Assembly: GCF_003584105.1 (NCBI RefSeq) | Contig: NZ_QXFO01000017.1 | Span: 62,001 to 126,000, forward strand | Reading direction: 5' to 3' | DNA length: 64,000 bases | From: Flagellimonas taeanensis | Lineage (GTDB): Bacteria; Bacteroidota; Bacteroidia; Flavobacteriales; Flavobacteriaceae | Shown: piece after piece, positions 46,206 through 55,380 of the stretch | How the letters are laid out: every line of letters starts with the position of its first letter | Numbering within the stretch: position 1 is the stretch's first letter | Program-made: the position numbers and the translations under genes | The notes under the pieces: model-generated | Databases searched by the model: none | The model's input: the letters and a program-made list of their open reading frames with translations, nothing else | Told to the model about the DNA's origin: nothing

Positions 46206-46374
46206 TTCCGTAATAATTTTTGAACTTGTCTAAAAGCCTAATGTACAGTAGGGGAAAAGAATTTGGATACCGTATAATTAATTGTACATTTTACACTTAA
46301 TTTAACAGCAATTTATTAATTTGTTGTTATCTATGCAAAAAAAATGTGAAAATTACAAGTAACAACATCTGTAT

Positions 46375-46394
46375 TGCCGATTTAGCAATCGGCA
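46375..46394. promoter_or_regulatory. Perfect 8-bp inverted repeat in the leader before the FAH-family gene
   Basis: TGCCGATT-TAGC-AATCGGCA lies about 70 bp upstream of ATG 46465, inside the 259-bp divergent gap that separates it from the sigma gene. It could be an operator or an mRNA hairpin; no T-run follows. Confidence 0.4.
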
Positions 46395-46464
46395 GGTATT
46401 GTAGTTGTTCAAGCTAGAGAGACAAAACGTATAAGTGGGCGTAATCTAAATCAAAATTTTTACC

Positions 46465-47658
46465 ATGAAAGACCTATTGACGAACGGTTCCATTACAAAT
46501 GAAGGCATTTGGATAGGAAGATGCCACATACCACCTGAAAGAGCCTATAACAATATTGAAGGGCCCCATGTAATTTGGGCCCATAAGGAATGGGTATATG
46601 ATTTATCGTATTATTTCAAGTCTACGGGAGAACTAATTAATTCAGGCAGCTACAAAGAAATATTAAATGTAAAAGACCCAAATATTAAAAAAGTGGGACC
46701 TTTTGAAGAAATTTTGGGAAATTCATTTTACTATCAAAAAAATCATGCCAAGCCATTTTTCCTCTCCCCTAACGACACCCAAGCCGTAAAGGCCTGCGGG
46801 GTCACTTTTATAAAAAGCTTATTGGAAAGGGTAATTGAGGAGCGAGCAAAAGGAGAACCTCAATTGGCCATGCAACTAAGGGACGAGATCACCTCTGTCA
46901 TTGGCGAAAGCCTTACCAACATAGTACCGGGATCACCACAGGCCGCTAGTTTAAAAGAGGAATTAAAGAAAAGGGGGATTTGGTCCCAGTACTTGGAAGT
47001 TGGTATTGGCCCTAATGCAGAAGTGTTCACTAAAAGCCAACCTTTTTCATCGGTGGGATTTGGCGCAGAGGTTGGTGTGCTCAGTGATTCCAAATGGAAC
47101 AATCCCGAACCTGAAATCGTCTTGGTGGTCACCAATTCCGGCAAAATCGTAGGGGCAACTTTGGGCAATGATGTGAATTTACGGGATTATGAGGGCAGAA
47201 GTGCCTTATTATTGGGAGAAGCAAAGGATCAAAATGGATCTTGTGCCGTTGGTCCCTTGTTCCGAATGTTCGATGACTCTTTTTCGTTGGACGATGTAAA
47301 AACTGCCAAGGTATCCTTAACGATTACCGGGACCGATGGTTTTGAATTAAAAGATGCGAGCGATATGGGAGAAATAAGCAGGTCGCCTGAAGATTTGGTA
47401 AAACAAGTGATCAATGATAACCATCAATACCCCGATGGATTTGTTCTTTTTTGCGGAACCATGTTCGCTCCAACGTTGGATAGAAATGAAAAAGATATGG
47501 GATTCACCCATAAACCACAGGACAGGGTGATTATTGAATCCCCTAAACTGGGTATGCTGGTGAATTGGGTCAACTCAGCAGATAAAATTCCCAATTGGAA
47601 TTTCGGAATCAATGCTTTTGTTGACTACTCTTTAAAAAGGTCACAAAAAAAGAACTGA
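46465..47658 (+). CDS. AraD1/GguC-type FAH-family sugar-acid dehydratase
   Basis: A 397-residue cytosolic protein of the fumarylacetoacetate-hydrolase-like family, AraD1/GguC branch. The C-terminal FAH fold (about 160-395) shows the metal-binding acidic cluster (NPEPEIVLVVTNSGKIVGAT, GNDVNLRDYEGRSALLLGEA, KDQNGSCAVGP). Relatives dehydrate 2-keto-3-deoxypentonates (such as L-KDA) to 2-oxoglutarate semialdehyde. The next gene encodes the dehydrogenase for that aldehyde, which strongly supports this role. Together they form the end of a non-phosphorylative, Weimberg-like route. Confidence 0.83.
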   Translation: MKDLLTNGSITNEGIWIGRCHIPPERAYNNIEGPHVIWAHKEWVYDLSYYFKSTGELINSGSYKEILNVKDPNIKKVGPFEEILGNSFYYQKNHAKPFFLSPNDTQAVKACGVTFIKSLLERVIEERAKGEPQLAMQLRDEITSVIGESLTNIVPGSPQAASLKEELKKRGIWSQYLEVGIGPNAEVFTKSQPFSSVGFGAEVGVLSDSKWNNPEPEIVLVVTNSGKIVGATLGNDVNLRDYEGRSALLLGEAKDQNGSCAVGPLFRMFDDSFSLDDVKTAKVSLTITGTDGFELKDASDMGEISRSPEDLVKQVINDNHQYPDGFVLFCGTMFAPTLDRNEKDMGFTHKPQDRVIIESPKLGMLVNWVNSADKIPNWNFGINAFVDYSLKRSQKKN

Positions 47659-47713
47659 TGGAAAGTACATTAAAATACCCTCAAGGCCAATGATACAAAC
47701 CTTTCCGATGTAT

Positions 47714-47750
47714 GGCTTTGGGCGGCGACAAAAACCACTTGCCCAAAGCC
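47714..47750 (+). promoter_or_regulatory. Intercistronic hairpin between the dehydratase and dehydrogenase genes
   Basis: GGCTTTGGGC and GCCCAAAGCC form a perfect 10-bp stem with a 17-nt loop. No T-run follows, so it is more likely an RNA processing or stability element than a terminator. Confidence 0.45.
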
Positions 47751-47844
47751 CTGTGTTGAAATCAAAGTAGCTTCCAGCGAATCATTTTCATGGCTTTGAC
47801 TTATAAATACCCTTTAAAAATCAATAAGAGAAAAAAATTAAAAA

Positions 47845-49428
47845 ATGATATCAGGCAAAAACTATATCGGTTCAAAAGTATCGGCGAATGGCGAGAGAAC
47901 ATTCCATACCTTCAATCCAAAAAGCAACCAAATTACGGCTTGGACTTTTTATGAAGCCTCCTCGACAGAAATTGACGAAGCAGTGGATTTGGCGGAGCAG
48001 GCATTTCAGGAGTACAAGCAACTTTCCGGTGTCAAAAAAGCAGGTTTTCTAAGGGCCATAGCCGAAGAAATTGAGAATTTGGGCGATGAGTTGATTGAGA
48101 CCTATACGCAGGAATCTGGGCTTCCTGAAGGTCGTGCCTTGGGAGAACGAGGCCGTACCATGGGACAACTCAATGCATTTGCCACATTGCTGGAAGAAGG
48201 TTCCTGGACCGATGCGACCATAGATACCGCAATTCCCGAACGCACACCTATACCTAAAGAAGACATACGAAAGATGTTGGTCCCGATTGGCCCCATAGTA
48301 GTTTTTGGTTCCAGTAATTTTCCTTTCGCCTTTTCCACTGCCGGCGGTGATACGGCAAGTGCCCTGGCGGCGGGGTGCCCTGTTATTGTAAAGAGCCATC
48401 CCATGCATGCGGGAACCGGTGAACTTGTCGCGTCGGCCATTATAAAGGCCGCAGAAAGAACAGGAATGCCCGATGGGGTTTTTTCAAACTTGAACAGCAG
48501 TGGGATCGAAGTCGGAGAAAGATTGGTTACCCACCCAAAAGTAAAGGGCGTAGGTTTTACCGGAAGTATCCGTGGAGGAACGGCACTTTATAATTTGGGT
48601 ACACAACGGGAGGAACCCATACCTGTTTTCGCAGAAATGGGGAGTGTGAACCCAGTTGTTGTGCTTCCCTCTGCCTTGGAAGACAAAAAGGATCATTGGG
48701 CCTCCCAATATGCCAACTCCATTACTTTAGGGTCTGGCCAATTCTGTACCAATCCCGGCTTATTGATCGGGCTTAAAGGAAAGGCTTTGGACAATTTTGT
48801 TTCCACATTGGGTGAACAACTGTCGCTTTTGGACCCATCGAGTATGTTGCATCCCAACATACATGAAAACTATGAAAAGGGACGAAAGGAAATCTCTAGT
48901 CACGAAAAAGTATCCGTTGTGGCGGAATTTGGGAAAGAATTGCCTCCAAATTATGGCAGGCAGCAATTACTTACGGTGAGCGGAAAGGATTTTTTGGAGA
49001 ACCCCGTAATGCACCAAGAGGTTTTTGGACCGTTGTCCCTTGTTGTCCAATGTACCGATGAGGAGGAGCTCACCAATATCCTTCATAGTTTGGAAGGTCA
49101 ACTTACCGGAACCATATTGGGTGATGAACCGGAGATAAAAAAATATGAAAAGATAGTAGATGCCTTAAAAAGTAAGGTGGGTCGAATCATTTTCAACAGT
49201 GTTCCGACTGGTGTCGAGGTATGTCCGTCCATGTTTCACGGTGGCCCCTTCCCTGCGACCACCGACAGTAGGTTCTCTTCGGTGGGGACATCAGCCATAA
49301 TTCGATGGGTACGCCCTGTCTGTTTCCAAAATTGGCCACAATCCATGCTACCAGCCGAATTACAAAACGACAATCCGTTGGGTATCATGAGAAAAGTAAA
49401 CGGTACATTCACCTCAAATCCTATCTGA
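47845..49428 (+). CDS. 2-oxoglutarate-semialdehyde dehydrogenase (ALDH family)
   Basis: A 527-residue aldehyde dehydrogenase. Cofactor and catalytic parts are visible: PIVVFGSSNFPFAFS, GCPVIVKSHPMHAGT, the glycine motif GFTGSIRGG, the Glu in AEMGSVNPVVVLPS and the catalytic Cys in GSGQFCTNPG. Length and these motifs fit the KGSADH group, which oxidizes 2,5-dioxopentanoate to 2-oxoglutarate with NAD(P)+. It lies 187 bp after the FAH-family dehydratase that would produce this aldehyde. It carries no signal peptide, so the pathway ends in the cytoplasm at the TCA cycle. Confidence 0.9.
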   Translation: MISGKNYIGSKVSANGERTFHTFNPKSNQITAWTFYEASSTEIDEAVDLAEQAFQEYKQLSGVKKAGFLRAIAEEIENLGDELIETYTQESGLPEGRALGERGRTMGQLNAFATLLEEGSWTDATIDTAIPERTPIPKEDIRKMLVPIGPIVVFGSSNFPFAFSTAGGDTASALAAGCPVIVKSHPMHAGTGELVASAIIKAAERTGMPDGVFSNLNSSGIEVGERLVTHPKVKGVGFTGSIRGGTALYNLGTQREEPIPVFAEMGSVNPVVVLPSALEDKKDHWASQYANSITLGSGQFCTNPGLLIGLKGKALDNFVSTLGEQLSLLDPSSMLHPNIHENYEKGRKEISSHEKVSVVAEFGKELPPNYGRQQLLTVSGKDFLENPVMHQEVFGPLSLVVQCTDEEELTNILHSLEGQLTGTILGDEPEIKKYEKIVDALKSKVGRIIFNSVPTGVEVCPSMFHGGPFPATTDSRFSSVGTSAIIRWVRPVCFQNWPQSMLPAELQNDNPLGIMRKVNGTFTSNPI

Positions 49429-49704
49429 CCAGAAAAAAAGGAGGCATAGCTTAACTCAAGAAGCTTAATGGCACTTGTAGCAGCGGAACTATCGGTTACC
49501 ATTTCGATTGAAAAATTAGGTGCAATGGTGCCTTCCGAAGCTCGCTATAGTACAGAAAAAGTGCTTCGTATTATGGGAATAAGGAATAAATAAATCATTC
49601 AAATACCAATGAACGAGCAATTTCATATGCAAAAGGTATTATTAGATTCCTACTATGAAAATTCGGTATCCAATGGGATGCATATTTTTGCAGTCCTTAC
49701 CAAA
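49429..49704. other. Gap of about 275 bp with no confident gene
   Basis: Coding-like plus-strand traces (for example VAAELSVTISIEKLGAM near 49475) and a short frame from ATG 49610 (MNEQFHMQKVLLDSYYENSV) are too short and unmatched. Possibly decayed ends of a longer catabolic operon. Confidence 0.35.
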
Positions 49705-50490
49705 TCAAAATCTTTCCTTTTTGGTCATGTACAGTAAGTAGCTTACCAATGTTATGCTGACAAAATAGACGCATGCCAGCAGGTGAATATTTATGGTCGG
49801 TATCACCGCTTTGTTCACCACCCCTCCCTGCAGGTAGGTGAACATACAATAGGTATATGGGATAATGTAGCCATATTTCCAACTGAGGGACGCTAGGGCT
49901 CCGACCCAAAGGATGAAACCTGTACCCACAGGAACAAGAAAATGTCTGTACTTCAAACTTAACAAGTACTGAAATGCCACAATGGGCAAACAGTCAACAA
50001 AGTATTTTAGGTCCTGTTCCAAAAAATATTGAAATGGTATAGGCGCCTCCGGATAGGGTACCCCACCTATGACCCAATAGGGAATAAGGGCCGACAAATA
50101 AATGCCGATGTTGAACAGCACAAAGAAACCCAGCATGATGACAAGAACCAAAAACAGTTTGGAAAAGAAAATGGTCGTAAGGTTCAATGGAAGGGTATGC
50201 AACTGCTTCCATGTATTGTTCCTATACTCGATCTGGGTTATTAAACTGGTGGTCAGGATTGCACCCAGTGGCAATAAAAACAACGCCATCGACTCCCAGG
50301 AATTTTGCCAAAGCAACTTCCAAAAATCATCCGAAGCGTAAATTGAAGGTAGCGTCCTATATTGGATTATTCTTGCGACCGTCACGATTGCCGGTGTAAA
50401 AAATCCCCCGATGATCACTATCCACAAGGCAAGACTTCTCTTGGTCTTCAGCCATTCGCTTTGAAAACTATGAATGAAAGAAATGGTCAT
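49705..50490 (-). CDS. ABC-2 type transporter permease
   Basis: A 261-residue protein with six hydrophobic segments, beginning FIHSFQSEWLKTKRSLALWI, the usual start of lantibiotic-immunity or BcrB-like ABC permeases. It pairs with the ATPase encoded 2 bp upstream. Such pairs export peptides or lipid-targeting antibiotics or remodel the envelope; substrate unknown. The two genes are separate from the surrounding catabolic loci. Confidence 0.83.
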   Translation of the reverse strand: MTISFIHSFQSEWLKTKRSLALWIVIIGGFFTPAIVTVARIIQYRTLPSIYASDDFWKLLWQNSWESMALFLLPLGAILTTSLITQIEYRNNTWKQLHTLPLNLTTIFFSKLFLVLVIMLGFFVLFNIGIYLSALIPYWVIGGVPYPEAPIPFQYFLEQDLKYFVDCLPIVAFQYLLSLKYRHFLVPVGTGFILWVGALASLSWKYGYIIPYTYCMFTYLQGGVVNKAVIPTINIHLLACVYFVSITLVSYLLYMTKKERF

Positions 50491-50492
50491 AT

Positions 50493-51398
50493 TCAGTTTT
50501 TGATAAAATCCATAAAAATTGCCTCCAGATCATTCCTGACGGCCTTGATCTCGTAAACTTCAAGACCGTTTGCCACCAATTGTCGGTTGATTCTGGCAAC
50601 CGTATCTTTGGAAATGGCGGGCAAAACAATCCTTCCTTCCTCCATGCAAGGTATCAGGTCGTTATCCGCAATGATGCGGGTTGCTTTTTCATTGTCATCG
50701 GTTTCAAGGATAACGGACAATAATTGTTGCTGTTTCTCCCTTAGTTCACCCAAAGTCCCTTCGAACATTAGTTTTCCCTTGTTGATGATACCGATGTGGG
50801 TCACCAGTCTTTCCATCTCTGCCAACAGATGGCTTGATATGATAATGGTAATTCCTTTTTCCTTATTAAGCTTAAGCAGCAATTCACGGATCTCTATCAT
50901 CCCATTGGGATCCAAACCGTTTGTAGGCTCGTCCAAAATGAGCAACGAGGGATCATGGAGCAGTGCAATGGCTATGCTCAATCGTTGCTTCATGCCCAAG
51001 GAGAATTGCCCGGCCTTCTTCTTGCCCGTATGGGCCAAGCCCACCAAATTCAAAACTTCCTGAATGTTTGTTTTTGGGCATTGGTATACCTTTTGAAGCA
51101 GGTTCAAATTTTCATGCGCTGTAAGATGTCCGTATAGTGAAGGACTTTCTATAAGGGAGCCTACGCGTTTTAGGATATCGATACGGTTCTTTTCCAACGG
51201 TTTCCCGAAAAGGGTAATGGTTCCCTGCTGCTTTTTCAGCAACCCCAATATCAGTTTCAATGTAGTGGTCTTACCCGCCCCATTGGGCCCTAAAAACCCA
51301 TAGATACTGCCTTCTGGCACTTCAAGGTTGATATTGTCAAGTACCATGTCGTTGGCTGCAAAGTGATGGACAAGATTGGTGATCTGAAGGCTGTACAT
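50493..51398 (-). CDS. ABC transporter ATP-binding protein (BcrA/CcmA type)
   Basis: A 301-residue ATPase with Walker A GPNGAGKTTTLKLILG, the signature FSLGMKQRLSIAIALL, Walker B LLILDEPTNGLDPNG and the switch His in IIISSHLL. The last 80 residues form the accessory C-terminal domain usual in BcrA-like exporters. It probably energizes the permease encoded directly downstream. Confidence 0.92.
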   Translation of the reverse strand: MYSLQITNLVHHFAANDMVLDNINLEVPEGSIYGFLGPNGAGKTTTLKLILGLLKKQQGTITLFGKPLEKNRIDILKRVGSLIESPSLYGHLTAHENLNLLQKVYQCPKTNIQEVLNLVGLAHTGKKKAGQFSLGMKQRLSIAIALLHDPSLLILDEPTNGLDPNGMIEIRELLLKLNKEKGITIIISSHLLAEMERLVTHIGIINKGKLMFEGTLGELREKQQQLLSVILETDDNEKATRIIADNDLIPCMEEGRIVLPAISKDTVARINRQLVANGLEVYEIKAVRNDLEAIFMDFIKN

Positions 51399-51869
51399 AG
51401 TGAATGGCTTATGCTTAGATAAGGATGACGATGACTGGTACTTTTTTGTTACAACCTACAAAAGGCCTGAAAGACTTTGGGTTTGACTTTTACACTATCC
51501 GTCTACATAGTCATTTTGAAATTCCTTGCACACAATTATATTTCACATCATGGTTCGTATCGCATTTGACCCTAATTGTCACCTTACTTTCGTCCATTCC
51601 AAGCTTTGGTATCTATATCAATGTATCAGATAGGTGTTATTCGGAAAATTGAAAAAAAGAATCTCCTATTGGATTTGCCATGCTATTTCTTCATTGATTC
51701 GGGATTGAAGATTGGCAGTATATTTAATCCCATCACCCAAGCAGGATTGCTATTAAATGACGAAAATTTTGGATTTCATACAAGACTTTCCAAGTAAATT
51801 TTTTATCAAATAAAAAATCGTTCATGACCGATTATTTTCAAAGGTACGGGTGATGTCGTATCGCGAAAG
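51399..51869. other. About 470 bp without a recognisable gene
   Basis: Two plus-strand frames of about 75 codons overlap here but match nothing and lack a convincing ribosome-binding site. No terminator or repeat noticed. Confidence 0.4.
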
Positions 51870-52499
51870 GTTTCGCTGCGCCGGAACCATGGAGTTGAAT
51901 GCATAAAATAATTTGACAAATCAGTGAAATCATTAGCCGATTCAAACTCTTTAAACCCACAACCAATGACGATACGTTGTTTAATTGCACTGTGGTCCTG
52001 CCCCACTATATTGTTCAGATACTTACATTGAAGAACTTTTATCCCTTTCATGGAACAACTCGGTTTGTTCCATATTTTATGCCAGAGGTATAAACACCGC
52101 TCTTGTCTATATTTATTACCTTGGGTTTGCCTTTGTTCACTATCTCCTTATTGAGAAATTTCTGGGCCGATCCCTTCATTCCCCTCTTGATCAACAACAA
52201 ATCAACGGTATTCTCCTACTTATCAACGGCCCATATAGATACCGATCCATACCTGCTGGCTTGATATAGGTTTCCTCCATTCACCAACTATTACAGACAG
52301 CTCGTTTTCTTTTATACATATTACTTTCCACCTTTCTTGAAAACTTGAAAACCCATCGTTGTATAGTGGAATGATATACTTTTACTCCTCTTATTGTTAT
52401 TGATTCTTCCACATCACGATAGCTCAAAGTAAAACGTAACTTAAAATAAACTGCTTGTATAAACACAATTCTGGGATAACGATGATGCTTATACATCAT
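51870..52499 (-). pseudogene. IS6/IS26-family transposase remnant
   Basis: On the minus strand the pieces line up in order with an IS6 transposase. Start: KHHRYPRIVFIQAVYFKLRF, TLSYRDVEE, VYHSTIQRWVFKFSRKVE. Middle, in another frame: MKGSAQKFLNKEIVNKGKPK, VINIDKSGVYTSGIK. End, in a third frame: VLQCKYLNNIVGQDHSAIKQ, FKEFESAN. At least two frameshifts and stops break it, including near the first catalytic Asp. Terminal inverted repeats were not located. Confidence 0.82.
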
Positions 52500-52654
52500 A
52501 TATCTTGTTGGTAACCGCTAAAATTGATTCTATTATAATTTGCCTATTTAATGCGACAGAACCAATTTGTCCACTTTTCTGTAAATCAATTCATTGGCCT
52601 TTGAATTTGATGTTTCTCAAAAAGTGGCGCACCCCGTAAAAATTACTGCCATAA

Positions 52655-52670
52655 AATGACCTAGGTCATT
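52655..52670. promoter_or_regulatory. 16-bp perfect palindrome upstream of the DUF6799-like gene
   Basis: AATGACCTAGGTCATT lies 60 bp before ATG 52730. A near copy (ATGATCTGGGTCATT) lies at 55260-55274 upstream of the ABC operon. The TGAnn..nnTCA form suits a CRP/FNR-type dimer, but no such gene is in the window. Confidence 0.5.
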
Positions 52671-52729
52671 GTGCCCATTCAAATGAGATCTTACTTTTAG
52701 TCCTTTATTTCAATTTAAATACGAGTATT

Positions 52730-53395
52730 ATGAAAAGATTAGTATTGGTGGCTATCGCCGTGCTGGGAACAGTCACGCTGATGGCACAGGACAGGGATAG
52801 GGACAGGGTCCAAGATCCCGATCAAGATCGAGACCGTTTCATGTTGGTCGATGGGGATGTGCTTCAAATCCGCGACCGTGATCAAATCCTTTTACAGGAT
52901 CCCATTACGCTCAATGATGGAACAGTTGTCAATCCAAATGGTTCCTATGTGACCAGAGATCGTGAGAGACTTCGATTGAAAGACGGGGAATGTTTGGACA
53001 ATGATGGTATCAAATACCGCAATGAGTACCAATATCGGTATAAGACCATGCAGGATGACAAAGGTCTCACCAATGCACAGATCCAACAGCGGAACCAGAA
53101 CAGGTTCCAAGTAATGCTCATTGATGGCGAGCTTTACCAAATAAGGACCCAATCCCAAGAACGATTGCAACAACGTATGGAACTGGCCAACGGCGGGAGT
53201 ATCGATCCAAATGGCATCTATATGAACCAAGGCCGTCAGCAAATGCGACTTCAAAATGGGGAATGCCTGAACTTGGCCGGTGAAAAATTCATGAATGCCT
53301 ATCAACATCGAAAAATGATGTTCCCAAAGAACATGAAGGCTAAAAAAGGGATGAAGGTCAACCCGATCCAGAAGAAAAAAGGAGTGGACCGCTAA
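52730..53395 (+). CDS. Secreted protein with two DUF6799-like repeats
   Basis: A 221-residue protein with a signal peptide ending TLMAQ and a striking D/R-rich segment (DRDRDRVQDPDQDRDRF). Two homologous units follow: about 38-95 (FMLVDGDVLQIRDRDQI, LNDGTVVNPNGSYVTRD, LRLKDGECLDNDGIK) and about 125-190 (VMLIDGELYQIRTQSQE, LANGGSIDPNGIYMNQG, MRLQNGECLNLAGEK). This matches the DUF6799 pattern of short DG-containing repeats in Bacteroidetes. Function is unknown. The tail is very basic. It lies 50 bp before an outer-membrane protein gene. Confidence 0.75.
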   Translation: MKRLVLVAIAVLGTVTLMAQDRDRDRVQDPDQDRDRFMLVDGDVLQIRDRDQILLQDPITLNDGTVVNPNGSYVTRDRERLRLKDGECLDNDGIKYRNEYQYRYKTMQDDKGLTNAQIQQRNQNRFQVMLIDGELYQIRTQSQERLQQRMELANGGSIDPNGIYMNQGRQQMRLQNGECLNLAGEKFMNAYQHRKMMFPKNMKAKKGMKVNPIQKKKGVDR

Positions 53396-53445
53396 TGGTC
53401 TTAACCTAGCCGTAATGGATTTCTCCATCATACAATTTGAGCACC

Positions 53446-54345
53446 ATGGAAAAAATACTTTACGTTCTCCTGCTATCACTGATTTCTGTAGGTTTTGAAC
53501 TCCACGCCCAGAAAACCGCGAAGGAAAGTTCAACCACGGAAGAGTCCTATTTTTTGGTGGACTTGAGCTACATGAACGATGCTATCTTCATGGGTAGGCG
53601 GGATTCCATTGCGGCCCCTTATATACTGCCTTCTTTCGGATACTATGACCGATCTGGAATATTCTTGGACGTATCGGCTTCCTATCTTACCCGTTCAGAC
53701 GAACAACGGGTGGACCTGTTCCTTGCCACGGCCGGGTATCTGTTCGATTCCCAAAAATGGAGCGGTGGGGTTTCGGGAACCGCCTATTTTTACAACAAGG
53801 ATAGCTATAATGTACAATCTGAAGTGGTTGCTGACATCACGGGGGTCCTGAGCTATGATCTTAAGGCCGTGGAAGTATCCGCCTATGTGAGTAGCTATTT
53901 CAACAACAACAGTTCCCCGGATATTTTCTTGGGGGTGTTGATGGATCATACGTTCTATGGGTTCGACAATTCACTGTTGATAATGCCCAGGGTCTCATTG
54001 TTTGTGGGCTCCCAATATTTTTACCAGGAATATTACAGTACCAGCCGTTTGGGAAATCGCAAGGGCCAGGGCAAAGGTTCCGGAGGTATGGGTTCCATGG
54101 AAAGCACCACGGTCAAAATTGCGGAGGCGTCGGAATTCAAGGTGTTGAACCTAGAATTGGGCATCCCGCTACAGTACCGCCACAAACATTTTATTTTTTC
54201 CTTCACACCGGTATGGGCGTTTCCCCAGAGCAACGCCACCTTGAGCACTGAAGATGGGGTTTTTGAGGAGGAGTTGGACAATGTGTTCTATTGGTCCGCG
54301 GGAATCGGGTATTGGTTCGGTGCCAGGGGCAAAAACCAAAACTAA
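53446..54345 (+). CDS. Predicted outer-membrane beta-barrel protein, function unknown
   Basis: Start set at ATG 53446 rather than TTG 53437. About 299 residues with a signal peptide ending ELHAQ and then alternating hydrophobic strands (FLVDLSYMNDAIFMGRRDS, SGIFLDVSASYLTRS, WSGGVSGTAYFYNKDSY, HFIFSFTPVWAFPQ) that end VFYWSAGIGYWFGARG. This looks like a 10-14-strand barrel. A glycine-rich stretch (RKGQGKGSGGMGSME) interrupts one loop. I do not recognise the family. It probably forms an operon with the DUF6799-like gene and the broken LolA-like gene that follows. Confidence 0.65.
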   Translation: MEKILYVLLLSLISVGFELHAQKTAKESSTTEESYFLVDLSYMNDAIFMGRRDSIAAPYILPSFGYYDRSGIFLDVSASYLTRSDEQRVDLFLATAGYLFDSQKWSGGVSGTAYFYNKDSYNVQSEVVADITGVLSYDLKAVEVSAYVSSYFNNNSSPDIFLGVLMDHTFYGFDNSLLIMPRVSLFVGSQYFYQEYYSTSRLGNRKGQGKGSGGMGSMESTTVKIAEASEFKVLNLELGIPLQYRHKHFIFSFTPVWAFPQSNATLSTEDGVFEEELDNVFYWSAGIGYWFGARGKNQN

Positions 54346-54604
54346 GGTCGTAAAAAAGAACAACGCCACCATTTCGTCTATGGATTACCCTCATAGGCCT
54401 TTTTTTCTCCGCGTACCCCCAGCAAGAGCTCACAGCACGGGAGGTCGTCAATAGGGCTGGCTGATGACAACATGCGCGGAAACATCTCACAAGTGGAGAT
54501 TACCATCCAAATTGTGCAGCCCTTCCTGGAACGAGATCATAGAGGTACGGGCGTGGACAAAGGGGATGATTACACCATGATCCTTGTCGATGCCCCTGCC
54601 AAAG
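54346..54604 (+). pseudogene. Outer-membrane lipoprotein-sorting (LolA-like, COG2834) gene, 5' part, several frameshifts
   Basis: Pieced together across frames, the plus strand reads LWITLIGLFFSAYPQQELTA, REVVNRA, then DDNMRGNISQVEITIQIV, PSWNEIIEVRAWTKG and GDDYTMILVDAPAK. This is the start of a COG2834-type lipoprotein-sorting protein (signal peptide, AxEVV helix, first strands). Frame breaks occur near 54375, at a tandem GGCT duplication (about 54459-54466), near 54519 and near 54566. The gene stops where the 154-bp repeat begins (54605). Its loss is a decay event linked to that insertion. Confidence 0.7.
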
Positions 54605-54758
54605 TGCAAAAAAAACGGTCCTAGTATACCGCTCGAAACGGAAAAAAGCGAGCATAGCAAAATCACAAATAAGTGACTGATTCAGATTCAATTATAGCTA
54701 AAATTAAGTAGTTCAATTTATCCGTTTTTAGTGGTTCTCATTATCCGTCCCATACACT
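54605..54758. repeat. 154-bp dispersed repeat, copy B
   Basis: Same orientation as copy A at 4880-5033, with the same ends and the same two internal GTGGTTC blocks. It truncates the LolA-like gene. Here the 428-bp repeat is not adjacent; its second copy is 5.7 kb away. Confidence 0.75.
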
Positions 54759-55380
54759 TAAACATCATATCTCTATTTTGAACAACAAGGAAATATTCAA
54801 TGGGGGTTACTTTCCATGTGATGGTCCAGGTTTTGGATATAGATTAATCAACTAATGAATGCAAACCTCTAATATGAAACATCTGCTTTTCCAATTTCTC
54901 CAATTCAGGATGACCGAATCACTCATATAATTGTAAGTCATTGTAAATCAAAAACAAGAACTGAAATTCCAGAACCTGCACATCTTATTGCACATTAGGA
55001 TAAAAATGAGAATAAGAACATATCCATTTCATTTAAATCTACATTCCAATGGTGCATATAGTTTGGTTGCCATAAAAATGGCGTTCCATACGTTGTTAGA
55101 AAAATCGGTGGGCAACAATATTTTTTTCATAATGTTCTTTTTTGATGGATTGGGTGCCTCCATGATCTAAAAAAAGGAATCCATCCCCTTCTGATTGAGG
55201 GTATTTCCGGTCCTCTGCTTTAGATACATCAATGTTAATGGAAGCTTAGGATTTTTACTATGATCTGGGTCATTCTAAAAACGGCCAATGGATGGTTGCC
55301 CAAAAGTCCAATAATGATTTTGCTCATATTCCATTTCGGTATTTTATTGGTAATTTGAACATTATCCCATGCCAAGTACA
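54759..55380. other. About 620 bp upstream of the ABC operon, with one palindromic site
   Basis: No gene recognised. ATGATCTGGGTCATT at 55260-55274 resembles the palindrome at 52655-52670 and lies 107 bp before the adaptor ATG, so it may be an operator. TGCACATCTTATTGCACA near 54978 is a short direct repeat of unknown meaning. Confidence 0.45.

Noticed and set aside
51425-51797. Two small plus-strand frames upstream of the IS6 relic
   Set aside because: No start signal or similarity; sequence looks degenerate.
52892-53533. Minus-strand frame of 213 codons across the DUF6799-like gene
   Set aside because: Antisense to a gene with a signal peptide and internal repeats; the repeats explain the long open frame.
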